Shown here one piece after another: positions 25,332 through 33,718 of a stretch of DNA of 64,000 bases (its first letter is position 1; every line of letters begins with the position of its first letter). The translations under genes and the position numbers were made by a program. This DNA comes from Halobacteriovorax sp. HLS (lineage in GTDB: Bacteria; Bdellovibrionota; Bacteriovoracia; Bacteriovoracales; Bacteriovoracaceae). Under the pieces are notes generated by a model. That model was not told the origin of the DNA. It ran no database searches and saw only the letters and a program-made list of their open reading frames with translations. The stretch is from positions 310,001 to 374,000 of the forward strand of contig NZ_QOCL01000001.1 in the NCBI RefSeq assembly GCF_004006665.1, read 5' to 3'.

Positions 25332-25859
25332 TTATTTTACGATACGATCTCGCCAAGCTCTTATGTCAGGAGCAAGGTAATCATACTTCATTGAATCAAG
25401 TGTATACTGAGCAAACTCGTAATCCGTAGTATGAGTTAGACATTCTGTAGGACAAACTGTTGTACAAAGCCCACAATAACAACAAAGCGCTGTATCGATT
25501 GTGTATTGCTGAAGATCCAATCTAATTGGATTACCATTTGATGCTTTCAACTTTGGTGCATCTGCATCTCTCTTAGTAGCTGTAATATAAATACAGTCTA
25601 CTGGACAGGCCATGGCACACTGGTAACAAGAAATACAATTTTCAGCATCATTAAATAATCTAGAACGAGAGTTATCAGGAAGTACCTCTCTAACTTCTGG
25701 ATATTCAATTGTTACAGGCTTTACACCGTAGACATACTTCATTGTAATCATCATACCTTTAGAAACAGAAACAACTGCTCTAACGATATTCATAAACCAC
25801 TTTTTAAATGTAAGTCCTTCTTGATCTTTATTTACTGTAAGTGTAGTTGCATTACTCAT
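25332..25859 (-). CDS. nuoI: NADH-quinone oxidoreductase subunit NuoI (2x 4Fe-4S)
   Basis: Carries clusters N6a and N6b that pass electrons to NuoB. In 175 residues it has two CxxCxxCxxxCP motifs: Cys75/78/81/85 and Cys126/129/132/136. An amphipathic N-terminal region precedes them, as in NuoI. A good match to the family, but hydrogenase-type ferredoxin subunits share the motifs; its neighbours settle it. Last gene of nuoB-C-D-I; it overlaps nuoD by ATGA. Confidence 0.9.
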   Translation of the reverse strand: MSNATTLTVNKDQEGLTFKKWFMNIVRAVVSVSKGMMITMKYVYGVKPVTIEYPEVREVLPDNSRSRLFNDAENCISCYQCAMACPVDCIYITATKRDADAPKLKASNGNPIRLDLQQYTIDTALCCYCGLCTTVCPTECLTHTTDYEFAQYTLDSMKYDYLAPDIRAWRDRIVK

Positions 25860-26989
25860 CTGTCTACCTCTCCAAGAACAATATCAATACTACCAATAGA
25901 TGCAACAAAGTCAGCAATCATCTGACCAGGGGCCATCTCAGGAAGCATAGAAACGTGAGTAAAGCATGATGACTTAACCTTTACTCTATAAGGAGTTTTA
26001 CCTCCATCAGAAACAATATGGTAACCAAGCTCTCCTCTTGGACACTCAGTTCTCATATAGATTTCACCCTTAGGTACCTTAAGAACCTTTGGAACCTTCC
26101 CCATAATAGGTCCTTCTTCAATTCCCTCAAGACATTGACGAACAATCTTTATAGATTCAAAGATTTCAAGAATTCTAACATGGTAACGATCCCAACAATC
26201 ACCTACTTGCCCCTTAAGACCTTTACCAGTGATTACATCAAAATCAAATTCTTCATAAATTGAATAAGGTCTTTTCTTTCTTAAATCCCAATCAATTCCA
26301 GAACCTCTTAGAACAGGTCCTGTTGCACCGTACTCATAGGCCATTTCTTCAGAAATAACACCTACGTTTGCAGTTCTTCCAATAAAGATTGAGTTCTCAC
26401 CTACTAGAGAGTGATACTTTTTAACATTCTCTTCCAACTCTTCGAGGAAGTTTTCAATTCGCTTGAGTTGAGCATCATTAATATCTGTCCAAACTCCACC
26501 AATCCAAATGTAATTATAAAGTAACCTAGCTCCAGAAAGCTCTTCAAAGATTCTTAGGATAAATTCTCTATCTTGGAAAGCATATAGGAATGGAGAAAAT
26601 GCCCCAAGGTCAATAGCATAAGTCCCAAAGAACATTAAGTGAGAAGCAATTCTTTGCAACTCAGCAACTATAACCCTAACATACTCAGCTCTTCTTGGAA
26701 CTTCAGTACCAAGCATCTTTTCAATCGCTAAACAATATCCGTGCTCCATATTCATTGAAGCAAGGTAGTCCATTCTATCCGTATAAGGAATAATACCTCT
26801 GTAATCTAAATACTCAGAATGTTTTTCTTTACATCTGTGAAGGTATCCAAGGTGAGGAATCGCTTCTGCAATAGTTTCAGAGTCTGTCTTTATTTCAACT
26901 CTCAAAACCCCGTGCGTCGCCGGATGTTGAGGACCCATATTAAGTGTAAGAAGTTCAGTTTTTAATTTTTCTGTATTCATATCAGTCAT
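25856..26989 (-). CDS. nuoD: NADH-quinone oxidoreductase subunit NuoD (49 kDa)
   Basis: Forms the quinone site together with NuoB. From ATG 26989 it has 377 residues, starting [29 protein letters not shown]; the GPQHPATHG loop is the quinone-binding signature. GGGGAG lies five bases before this ATG, and it overlaps the nuoC stop by 8 bp. The frame continues upstream inside nuoC to 27151, but that basic extension is a shadow. The chain ends IGSIDIVLGEVDR as in NuoD. It is separate from NuoC, not fused. Confidence 0.94.
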   Translation of the reverse strand: MTDMNTEKLKTELLTLNMGPQHPATHGVLRVEIKTDSETIAEAIPHLGYLHRCKEKHSEYLDYRGIIPYTDRMDYLASMNMEHGYCLAIEKMLGTEVPRRAEYVRVIVAELQRIASHLMFFGTYAIDLGAFSPFLYAFQDREFILRIFEELSGARLLYNYIWIGGVWTDINDAQLKRIENFLEELEENVKKYHSLVGENSIFIGRTANVGVISEEMAYEYGATGPVLRGSGIDWDLRKKRPYSIYEEFDFDVITGKGLKGQVGDCWDRYHVRILEIFESIKIVRQCLEGIEEGPIMGKVPKVLKVPKGEIYMRTECPRGELGYHIVSDGGKTPYRVKVKSSCFTHVSMLPEMAPGQMIADFVASIGSIDIVLGEVDR

Positions 26990-27689
26990 CCTTACTCCCC
27001 TTCTCTTGAGCAGCTGCTTCCGCTGCCTTTGCCTTCTTAGCTGCTTTAACTTCAGCAACTCTATTTTTGGCCTTAGAAGAAAGGTCTTGATCAATCCACG
27101 CGTGGTCATCAACCCATGACCCCGAAACTGCTGTTGGATCTTCATGCTCAAGTCTCATCTTTGCAAAGAATTCGATATCGGCTTTATTAATTTTTTCTTC
27201 AGGGTCAACAACCATTCCGTTGTAAACTTTTTCGACAACATAATCTTTACGAAGTGGATAACCTTTCCAGTCATCACCACAAAGAATTCTTCTATGATCT
27301 GGATGATTTTCAAAAGTTACACCAAGCATGTCGTAAGTTTCTCTTTCAAGAAAGTTTGCAGATTTCCAAACATCACAAACAGACTCAACACTAGGAAGAT
27401 TGGAATCATCTCCTCTTGGTACCCTTATCTTTAAGATAAATTCTGTATTCTCAATGAACGAAGCCAGCATATAACTTATTTCTATTTCACTAGTCTCAGG
27501 ATAATCAACTCCAGAGATAACTTGAAGAACATTCATTTTAAAAGTTGAACTATTTTTCAGTGCAACACATGCAGGTTTAATATGTTTAGCATCGATAGTG
27601 ATTGAGCTATCTCCAACTTCAGCAGTATTTAAAACAGCATTACACCCTGAAACTTCATTATTTAAAAATGTTACAATTTCATTAAGCAT
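26982..27689 (-). CDS. nuoC: NADH-quinone oxidoreductase subunit NuoC (30 kDa)
   Basis: A 235-residue peripheral-arm subunit. The family signature [17 protein letters not shown] followed by RRILCGDDW lies near residues 114-143. After about residue 200 there is a Lys/Ala-rich tail ([17 protein letters not shown]) that ordinary NuoC proteins lack or keep shorter; part of it shares bases with the nuoD start region. It overlaps nuoB by 8 bp and nuoD by 8 bp, showing tight coupling. Confidence 0.92.
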   Translation of the reverse strand: MLNEIVTFLNNEVSGCNAVLNTAEVGDSSITIDAKHIKPACVALKNSSTFKMNVLQVISGVDYPETSEIEISYMLASFIENTEFILKIRVPRGDDSNLPSVESVCDVWKSANFLERETYDMLGVTFENHPDHRRILCGDDWKGYPLRKDYVVEKVYNGMVVDPEEKINKADIEFFAKMRLEHEDPTAVSGSWVDDHAWIDQDLSSKAKNRVAEVKAAKKAKAAEAAAQEKGSKDD

Positions 27690-28164
27690 GCTTCACCCAC
27701 TTATCTCTTAGAAGTCTCTCATTAGCGATCTTCTTTTGAAGAGTCATTAATCCTTCAATCAATGCTTCTGGTCTTGGAGGACATCCAGGAACATAAACAT
27801 CAACAGGAACAATCTCATCAACACCTTTTAAAACATGGTAACCATGTTGCCAGTATGGACCACCTTTATTCGCACAAGATCCCATTGAGATAACGTACTT
27901 AGGCTCTGCCATTTGCTCATAAAGAGTGACTATTCTTGGTGCCATCTTAAGAGTTACTGTTCCAGCTACAATCATTAGATCAGCTCTTCTCGGTGTTGCC
28001 ATAAAAGCTCCACAACCAAACCTTTCAAGATCATACTTAGCAGCACCTGTTGCCATCATTTCAATAGCACAACAAGCTAGACCAAAAGTCATTGGCCAAA
28101 GTGAGTTCTTACGACCCCAATTGAAGAAATCGTCCAATTTCATTAAAACAACGCTGTCTTGCAT
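27682..28164 (-). CDS. nuoB: NADH-quinone oxidoreductase subunit NuoB (PSST)
   Basis: Holds cluster N2, the last electron carrier before quinone. In 160 residues the four ligands are visible: adjacent Cys31-Cys32 (LACCAIEMM), Cys97 (MGSCANKGG) and Cys128 (VPGCPPRP). First gene of nuoB-C-D-I. AAGGAAAA precedes the ATG and a sigma-70-type promoter lies at 28216-28244. No nuoA is upstream. Confidence 0.95.
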   Translation of the reverse strand: MQDSVVLMKLDDFFNWGRKNSLWPMTFGLACCAIEMMATGAAKYDLERFGCGAFMATPRRADLMIVAGTVTLKMAPRIVTLYEQMAEPKYVISMGSCANKGGPYWQHGYHVLKGVDEIVPVDVYVPGCPPRPEALIEGLMTLQKKIANERLLRDKWVKHA

Positions 28165-28215
28165 TCGCGTTTTCCTTTCTTATCAGTGTAATAAATTTTG
28201 AAAATTATCTCATAT

Positions 28216-28244
28216 TTTTACCTTTCACACACGTTTTCGTCAAT
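28216..28244 (-). promoter_or_regulatory. Candidate sigma-70 promoter of nuoBCDI
   Basis: Minus strand: TTGACG (-35, plus bases 28239-28244), 17-base spacer, TAAAAA (-10, plus bases 28216-28221). The predicted start is near 28209, giving a leader of about 45 bases before nuoB. The -35 matches consensus at five of six bases. Confidence 0.55.
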
Positions 28245-28323
28245 GTAAGGCCATGAAAAAATTGTGATTTGCTTAGAGAAACGCTTTGCACAATCTCGTG
28301 ACAAATTGTATCAAACGAAGAAT

Positions 28324-29295
28324 TTATTGATGAAATTGAGAACAACGCGCCCTGTAAGAGCTAAAAAGTCTAGTAAAAGAAGATTGAATTAATGAAGCTG
28401 GTGCACGTCCAGATGAGTCAGCAATACGCTCTCTCATTAGAGTTAGTCTATTGAAGTCATTTTGACACGCCTTGCCCATAATCGTCGTAAACTCAGAAAT
28501 CGCTGCAACTGGGTACGGTAAACCATAGGCTGAAGAAATATAGAGGGCCTCTCCTTTTTGAACTTTAGGAAACTTTGATTTACTCCAACCATATTTATTT
28601 AAAATTTGCTTAAGAGAGTCATCATACTCACCAATTTCATAGAATTTTCTCACTCCGAGGTCCTTAGAAAGATGACCAGAGTTTGGGTCCACAACATTTT
28701 GACAGTTTGAATTACTTTTATAAGAACTTGGTCTAAGTTCCTTAAGAACTCTGCATTCAACTATATAGGCATCTACTTCCCCACCCTTTCCCTCGATAAC
28801 AGATGAAACAAATTGATCTACAGTAAACTGAGTTACATATGGGTTAAATGGTTCTCTATAAGAGTAATGAGTTAGTTCATGGGCCAAGTCTAAAACAGCA
28901 TCTCTAAAGGTAAGTGATTTATTTATAAATACTTTAGATCTTGTTTCGTAGGTAATCTCTGTAGGGTTAGTAGGTGAAAACTTTCTAATTAATGTTGTAT
29001 CAGTCAAAGAGCTACGACCAACAACAACAATATCCTCTAATGTTTGACCATCTGCTTTTGCTTTTAAGAGGGCCTTATCTAAAATGGCCTTTCCTGTTTT
29101 CGACTTCTTTAGAGTGTTAATTATTTTATCTAAAGAAAACCTGTCAGCAATTGACGAGTTATACCAAGGCTTTCCCCAAGCTTGCTCAGAATCTATATGT
29201 ATAACTCTTGCATGACGCTGGAAATTCTTAGCCAATAAAGCTTGTGAGCAACTCAAAAGTAGAAAAATGGATAATGATTTTAAATAAAACTTCAT
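28324..29295 (-). CDS. Secreted putative zinc metallopeptidase (HExxH)
   Basis: 323 residues with a signal peptide (about 1-22). The motif HELTHY places the zinc ligands His139 and His143 and the catalytic Glu140; a downstream Glu (168 or 173 in VIEGKGGEVDAY) would be the third ligand, as in gluzincins. The helix before it (RDAVLDLAHE) fits. It is the last gene of the minus-strand envelope operon, 32 bases after the COG3014-like gene. Substrate unknown; a role in processing envelope proteins or peptidoglycan is inference. Confidence 0.7.
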   Translation of the reverse strand: MKFYLKSLSIFLLLSCSQALLAKNFQRHARVIHIDSEQAWGKPWYNSSIADRFSLDKIINTLKKSKTGKAILDKALLKAKADGQTLEDIVVVGRSSLTDTTLIRKFSPTNPTEITYETRSKVFINKSLTFRDAVLDLAHELTHYSYREPFNPYVTQFTVDQFVSSVIEGKGGEVDAYIVECRVLKELRPSSYKSNSNCQNVVDPNSGHLSKDLGVRKFYEIGEYDDSLKQILNKYGWSKSKFPKVQKGEALYISSAYGLPYPVAAISEFTTIMGKACQNDFNRLTLMRERIADSSGRAPASLIQSSFTRLFSSYRARCSQFHQ

Positions 29296-29327
29296 TAACC
29301 ATTTTTCGGACTTTTAGAAACTAGACT

Positions 29328-31019
29328 TTAAAAATTTACTCTCGTTTGAATTAAGTGATTCTTTTGCTGCCCACTCACTATTAGCTGACCTATTTGGTGG
29401 GTTTTAGGGACTTTTGCATTAGAGCGCAGAACTAGCCTGTAGGAACCATTAGGAAGATAAAAGTCTAACATTCTTAAGGCCTTTGGAATTGTACTCCACT
29501 GGCGAACATCCGCTTGCTCAGAAGCCTCAATGCCTTTACTACTCGCTATATATTGTAAGATAGCAGCATTTTTCGCCAAGAATTCATTATCACCCTTATC
29601 ACCTTTTAATGCTTGATAAGTTCCAAATGCTGCCACAATTGCAACAGCATGCTTAGTAGCTAACCTGGCTCCAATTTTCGGATATAACCAAGCAGACTGT
29701 TCGACTACAGCTTGCTCAGCGATATCGCCGAGAGGATTAACAACTGGCACGACTTTCTCTAGTACAATTTTATTTTTTTTCCACACTTCTAAAACTATAG
29801 AATTGTCGAGATTACTTTTTTCAATTTTTGGTAATTCAAATTGCACAGCAGCTTCTGAAAGAGCTAACTTAGCAACGTTATAGCCAAGATGGGCCCCAGC
29901 TGGATTATAAGACTTTGGTGGTGGAAACAATCCGAGAACATCGGCAGCAAAAATAGCTAGGATTGCTCCTCCAGGACTTTTGCTCAATTCTTTACCCAAT
30001 CCATAGTACTGCTTTTCACCAAACTTATCTGGGATAATGCTCTCTTGAAGAACAAGGGTTATATTTGAGCTTTTCTTGGTCTTAATCTTTGATAAATCAA
30101 TATCAAAAGGTCTAATTTCTTGTTTCCAAGACCTCTTGCGATACTTCTTAGCAAAAGTTAAAACTTTTGTTTGTAAAAACTCTTTTAGTTCCACTTGCCT
30201 ATCAGTCTCTGTAATATAGTTCTTTTTAACTTTTAAGACTCCTAATGAAGGAAATTTTTCGAAATCTTTTACATAACTCTCAAAGTTTGAGTTAAATGTT
30301 TTGTAAGCTCCATAGTTTTTGACAAGTAAAATTAAAGCATCTTTATATAGTTGATAAGCTATCTGCAAATCATCTCTTGTCCCAATTGCCTCATGGATGA
30401 ATCCTCCTAAAACCTTCGCAGCAAGGTCATTCTTGAAAACAGATTCTCCTGCACGTTCTGATCCCAATTCTTTTAAAAATGAATCCCATGCTAACAACTC
30501 TGCCCTAGCTTTAAAAAGTTCATCACGTCTATCTTTATCAGAAAGCTCAACTCGTTGGAAAACTTGTTTTCCATCTACAACCTTCTCAATCTCTTTATCT
30601 TGTGCGAATGAAAGAAGGTAATGATTTAATGATTGATAAAAGTAAAGCATTGAGAGTTCGTACTTTTCGCCATAGTAAATATCTGAACTATCGTTACCAA
30701 TATAAGTGGTTAACTTCTTCGAAATCCTCACCGTATACTGCTTTCGAGCCAAGGTTTTTGCTTCCTCAAAGACTTCAATTGATTTAGCAAACCTACCCAT
30801 ACCATGATAAATCAATCCCTTTTCCATCAAGAATAATAATCTAGACTGCTGGTTTTCTTTAAAATACTTAGACGTCTCAAGCGTAGAAAGAGCTTTTGAA
30901 TAATCTCCAGATATGACTTGAGAACGTAGCTTATATTTGACTTCCTTAGTACCTGTTGCACAAGAAGCAACAAGTACTAAAAAACCTAGAAAATAGAAAG
31001 ACTTAAGAAGTTTTACCAT
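29328..31019 (-). CDS. TPR-like lipoprotein, COG3014 type
   Basis: 563 residues with a lipoprotein signal ending VLVASC (Cys at about 20). The N-terminal part has helical, TPR-like repeats (KGLIYHGMGRFAKSIEVFEEAKTLARK); the middle has a glycine-containing stretch (SPGGAILAIFAADVLG), and the C-terminal part is strand-rich. I relate it to COG3014 proteins, which occur next to lpoB in gamma-proteobacteria; this rests on layout and context. It overlaps lpoB by 7 bp. Probably a periplasmic outer-membrane lipoprotein helping cell-wall synthesis or surface complex assembly. Confidence 0.65.
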   Translation of the reverse strand: MVKLLKSFYFLGFLVLVASCATGTKEVKYKLRSQVISGDYSKALSTLETSKYFKENQQSRLLFLMEKGLIYHGMGRFAKSIEVFEEAKTLARKQYTVRISKKLTTYIGNDSSDIYYGEKYELSMLYFYQSLNHYLLSFAQDKEIEKVVDGKQVFQRVELSDKDRRDELFKARAELLAWDSFLKELGSERAGESVFKNDLAAKVLGGFIHEAIGTRDDLQIAYQLYKDALILLVKNYGAYKTFNSNFESYVKDFEKFPSLGVLKVKKNYITETDRQVELKEFLQTKVLTFAKKYRKRSWKQEIRPFDIDLSKIKTKKSSNITLVLQESIIPDKFGEKQYYGLGKELSKSPGGAILAIFAADVLGLFPPPKSYNPAGAHLGYNVAKLALSEAAVQFELPKIEKSNLDNSIVLEVWKKNKIVLEKVVPVVNPLGDIAEQAVVEQSAWLYPKIGARLATKHAVAIVAAFGTYQALKGDKGDNEFLAKNAAILQYIASSKGIEASEQADVRQWSTIPKALRMLDFYLPNGSYRLVLRSNAKVPKTHQIGQLIVSGQQKNHLIQTRVNF

Positions 31020-31621
31020 CCACTAGAGCTCTGTTCAGAATATTTTGATAATTTAGAACGTGTTCTAAGAACTTCAAGACCAGTTTCAATATTAGTCATT
31101 CTAATATTAATAGAATACTGCTTAATCGTTTTGCCTTTTCTAGTCGCTGGCTTCATATAAACATTTCCAAAGATCATTAAGTCTGCACCGACCTGCTTTC
31201 CAATACTCTTAGCAGTATTTGGATCAACCATACCGTCGTGTTGGTACGTGATTTCTTTTAAAATATTCTCACGAGCAGAAGCATCGACTAGAATAAAGTC
31301 TCCACTCGAAGATATTTCATTTAGGAATTCATCGTTAATATCATTAATTGGAAAGTAAGCTTCAGATGTTAAGTTCTTAACTTCTCCAATGAAAACAGTA
31401 GGAGTTTTTCCACTTTTCATCAAATACCTTTTAAAGCCTTTATGCTTCGAGATATTTTCAATGATCTCACTTACAACTCGTTCAGTATCACCTTGAACCC
31501 ACTGATCCGTTATCTCCATTGCTTTTTCATCAGACTTAGTAGAGTCTACTCTTTGGGCCTTAAAGCTTGAGCAACTAGCAAGTGTAAAAGACACTAATAA
31601 AATACTAAATATATTCTTCAT
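31013..31621 (-). CDS. Penicillin-binding protein activator LpoB-like lipoprotein
   Basis: 202 residues with a lipobox TLASCSS (lipidated Cys16). The mature domain matches LpoB/YcfM: MEITDQWVQGDTERVVSEII at the start, TVFIGEVKNLTSEAYF, and KSIGKQVGADLMIFGNVYM near the end. In E. coli LpoB stimulates PBP1b from the outer membrane. It sits in an operon with the LPP20-like, COG3014-like and HExxH genes. Confidence 0.82.
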   Translation of the reverse strand: MKNIFSILLVSFTLASCSSFKAQRVDSTKSDEKAMEITDQWVQGDTERVVSEIIENISKHKGFKRYLMKSGKTPTVFIGEVKNLTSEAYFPINDINDEFLNEISSSGDFILVDASARENILKEITYQHDGMVDPNTAKSIGKQVGADLMIFGNVYMKPATRKGKTIKQYSINIRMTNIETGLEVLRTRSKLSKYSEQSSSGW

Positions 31622-31633
31622 TAAATTCCCCTA

Positions 31634-32326
31634 TTAAATTTCGCCTTTCTTGGCCATTTCAAAATTCTTAGATGCATCTTGGAGTGCTTTTCTAACAGTT
31701 GCTTTTGTTTCAGGATCATCTGCTTTACCAGCAACATAATTTGCTGCCTCATCAACCGCTTTTGCAAGGGCCTTAGAATTCATTCTAATTAGAACTGCAC
31801 ATGTAAAAGCTTTAAAATCTCTTTTCGCTCCTAGCTCGGCTTTATAATCTCTCTTTTCCCAATAAGTCTTAACAATAGCTGCACCATGAATTAATGCTTG
31901 AACCTTTTCCGCAAGAGTATTTTCAACATATTCTCTTAACGGCTGCATATTTGGGTTATTCTCATCAACAGATGCATTCCCTTGAGTTGAAGTCGCTAAC
32001 TGCTTATCAATAAAAGTTGCAATCTCTCCAGCGATATCGGCTTTAACATTAGCTTTAGCGATATTACAGGCAATATTTCTTGAAACTTTAGGTTCAGTTT
32101 CATACGAAAAGTATCTATCCATTTTAATATCTTTGCCTTTATCACGGGCCCATACTTCAGGATCTTCAATCCACCCTGGACGAAAATTAGAACTAGCGTC
32201 TTTAACAATGTACTCTCTTTGGATCTCAGTATTTTCTTTTTCTTCAACTTCTCTCTCTTTTTGTGAAGAGCCACAAGAAGTTAGAAGAGTTATTACTGAA
32301 AAATAAAAAAATGTCTTCTTAATCAT
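31634..32326 (-). CDS. Lipoprotein of unknown function (LpoB operon)
   Basis: 230 residues with a lipobox LLTSCGSS (Cys18), an acidic linker (EREVEEKENTE) and a mostly helical domain containing RNIACNIAKANVKADIAGEIATFID, which resembles the alpha/beta body of LPP20-family proteins. A second pair of cysteines lies in the mature part. It is 12 bases downstream of the LPP20-like gene and 12 bases upstream of lpoB, so a shared role is likely. Confidence 0.7.
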   Translation of the reverse strand: MIKKTFFYFSVITLLTSCGSSQKEREVEEKENTEIQREYIVKDASSNFRPGWIEDPEVWARDKGKDIKMDRYFSYETEPKVSRNIACNIAKANVKADIAGEIATFIDKQLATSTQGNASVDENNPNMQPLREYVENTLAEKVQALIHGAAIVKTYWEKRDYKAELGAKRDFKAFTCAVLIRMNSKALAKAVDEAANYVAGKADDPETKATVRKALQDASKNFEMAKKGEI

Positions 32327-32338
32327 TTTAAACTCCCT

Positions 32339-33286
32339 TTAATCAATATTTAATTCGTCAAATTTTTCATGTATAAATTTAGTCAAACCAGGTAGAGCAT
32401 TATCATATGCTTGTTGTTTCGACCTACCTGTTTGAATAGTTTCGTATTTCAAGGCCCCGACCTTATTACCCAATGAGTCCGTACTACTTGCTTGCAATAT
32501 ATGCTTATACTTTACAAATCCCTCTACTTTCATAAACTGTTGCTCGCTCTCAAGGGAAACATTAATAATAAACTTAGGTGACTTATTACTTACTAGGTAA
32601 TCATTATCAATAAGACTTTTAATCACACTTTTTTTAAGATCTCCTGCCTTTGAAATTTCCTTAATATTTACTTTTACTGAAACAGCAAGGGATCTTTTCT
32701 TGGCCTTAAGAGACATAATTCTATCTAGAGAAACGACATTGTTAAAAGATGTATTTCGTAAAACTTTATATCTAATATTTAAGTTCTCTCTAATTCTAAA
32801 AAGTTTCAAGGCCTTGTTTAAAGAGTTTCTTCTACCATCTTTGATATAAGATAAAATGAGCTCATCCATACTTCTCATTTTATCTTCCATAATACTTGAA
32901 GCTTTCATAATTGGTAATGCTACTAAAGAGTAATGTAAATCTGAAGATTCAAACCTCTCTTTTATATATGCCCCTTGAATAACTTCATCTGTAAACTCTC
33001 TAACTTTCTGGGTAAACTCTTCTTCTACTAATGCATTAATAGGCCCATCAGCATCAGATAACGAACTGGATATTGTAGTAATTGTCTGTTCACTCGATAC
33101 CCTTGTTTCAAATATCTTTGCCAATGAATTTCTTGCCGCTATTTCTGAGCCCATAGCCCCTGTAGCTTCGCCGACAGCGCATAGTTCGGTTGTTGGACAA
33201 AAATCAACTGGTGAGTTAATCCATTTAGGTTGAGCAAAGATTGTACTTGAGAAAAAAAGAAGAAGACTTAGTCTTAAATATTCCAT
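32339..33286 (-). CDS. Secreted LPP20-family-like protein
   Basis: 315 residues with a signal peptide (about 1-18, ending STIFA) and no lipid-attachment Cys. The first mature domain shows the LPP20 pattern: PKWINSPVDFCP, then CAVGEATGAMGSEIAARNSLAKIFETRV, followed by strands and helices. The C-terminal part is a second alpha/beta domain. It is first in the LpoB operon. Vibrio-type clusters pair LPP20-like, LpoB and COG3014 proteins, which supports this call. Confidence 0.65.
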   Translation of the reverse strand: MEYLRLSLLLFFSSTIFAQPKWINSPVDFCPTTELCAVGEATGAMGSEIAARNSLAKIFETRVSSEQTITTISSSLSDADGPINALVEEEFTQKVREFTDEVIQGAYIKERFESSDLHYSLVALPIMKASSIMEDKMRSMDELILSYIKDGRRNSLNKALKLFRIRENLNIRYKVLRNTSFNNVVSLDRIMSLKAKKRSLAVSVKVNIKEISKAGDLKKSVIKSLIDNDYLVSNKSPKFIINVSLESEQQFMKVEGFVKYKHILQASSTDSLGNKVGALKYETIQTGRSKQQAYDNALPGLTKFIHEKFDELNID

Positions 33287-33378
33287 TAAAAACCACTTAT
33301 TTAGATTTGATAAATGCTAACGAATTATGGATTAAAATACAATTTTTTATATTGAATACGATAAATCATATTAATTAC

Positions 33379-33615
33379 TTAACGCGTAATTAGTCGGTAT
33401 TCATCAAAAATAAGCTCTCCTAATTGAACAGTGCCCAACAACTCAAAGTTACTTTTAGCAGGTGGGGCCTTATATTGGTTTGAAGTGAGCTTTCTTAGTA
33501 TAATATCTGCTTCAAACCTCTTATCTACTGAAATAACAAAAGGATGATCTTTAGATTGCACTAAAGGAAATATATATATTTTCTGAGATGTCATATCAAT
33601 ATCAATATAAAACAT
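33379..33615 (-). CDS. Small protein of unknown function
   Basis: 78 residues from ATG 33615, chosen because AGGA lies eight bases upstream; the frame extends to a TTG at 33651 without a ribosome site. The product starts MFYIDIDMTSQKIYIFPLV and has mixed strands and no membrane segment. It lies downstream of nothing obvious and is divergent from the OmpA-like gene. No family recognised, and it could be spurious. Confidence 0.4.
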   Translation of the reverse strand: MFYIDIDMTSQKIYIFPLVQSKDHPFVISVDKRFEADIILRKLTSNQYKAPPAKSNFELLGTVQLGELIFDEYRLITR

Positions 33616-33718
33616 ATAAATCCTAGATATTACGTTACGAAAAGTTGACAAAAACCCTAAACTTTTAGAAATCCTTGTCGATAAGTCTCTATGTAATTAA
33701 TTACATTAAGGGGTCTTC

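Noticed and set aside
26990-27151. Longer NuoD N-terminus
   Set aside because: It is a basic shadow of nuoC in another frame; ATG 26989 has a ribosome site and the conserved family start follows.
33645-33673. TTGACA at 33645 as a promoter for the OmpA-like gene
   Set aside because: The -35 is perfect, but no acceptable -10 lies 16-18 bases downstream.
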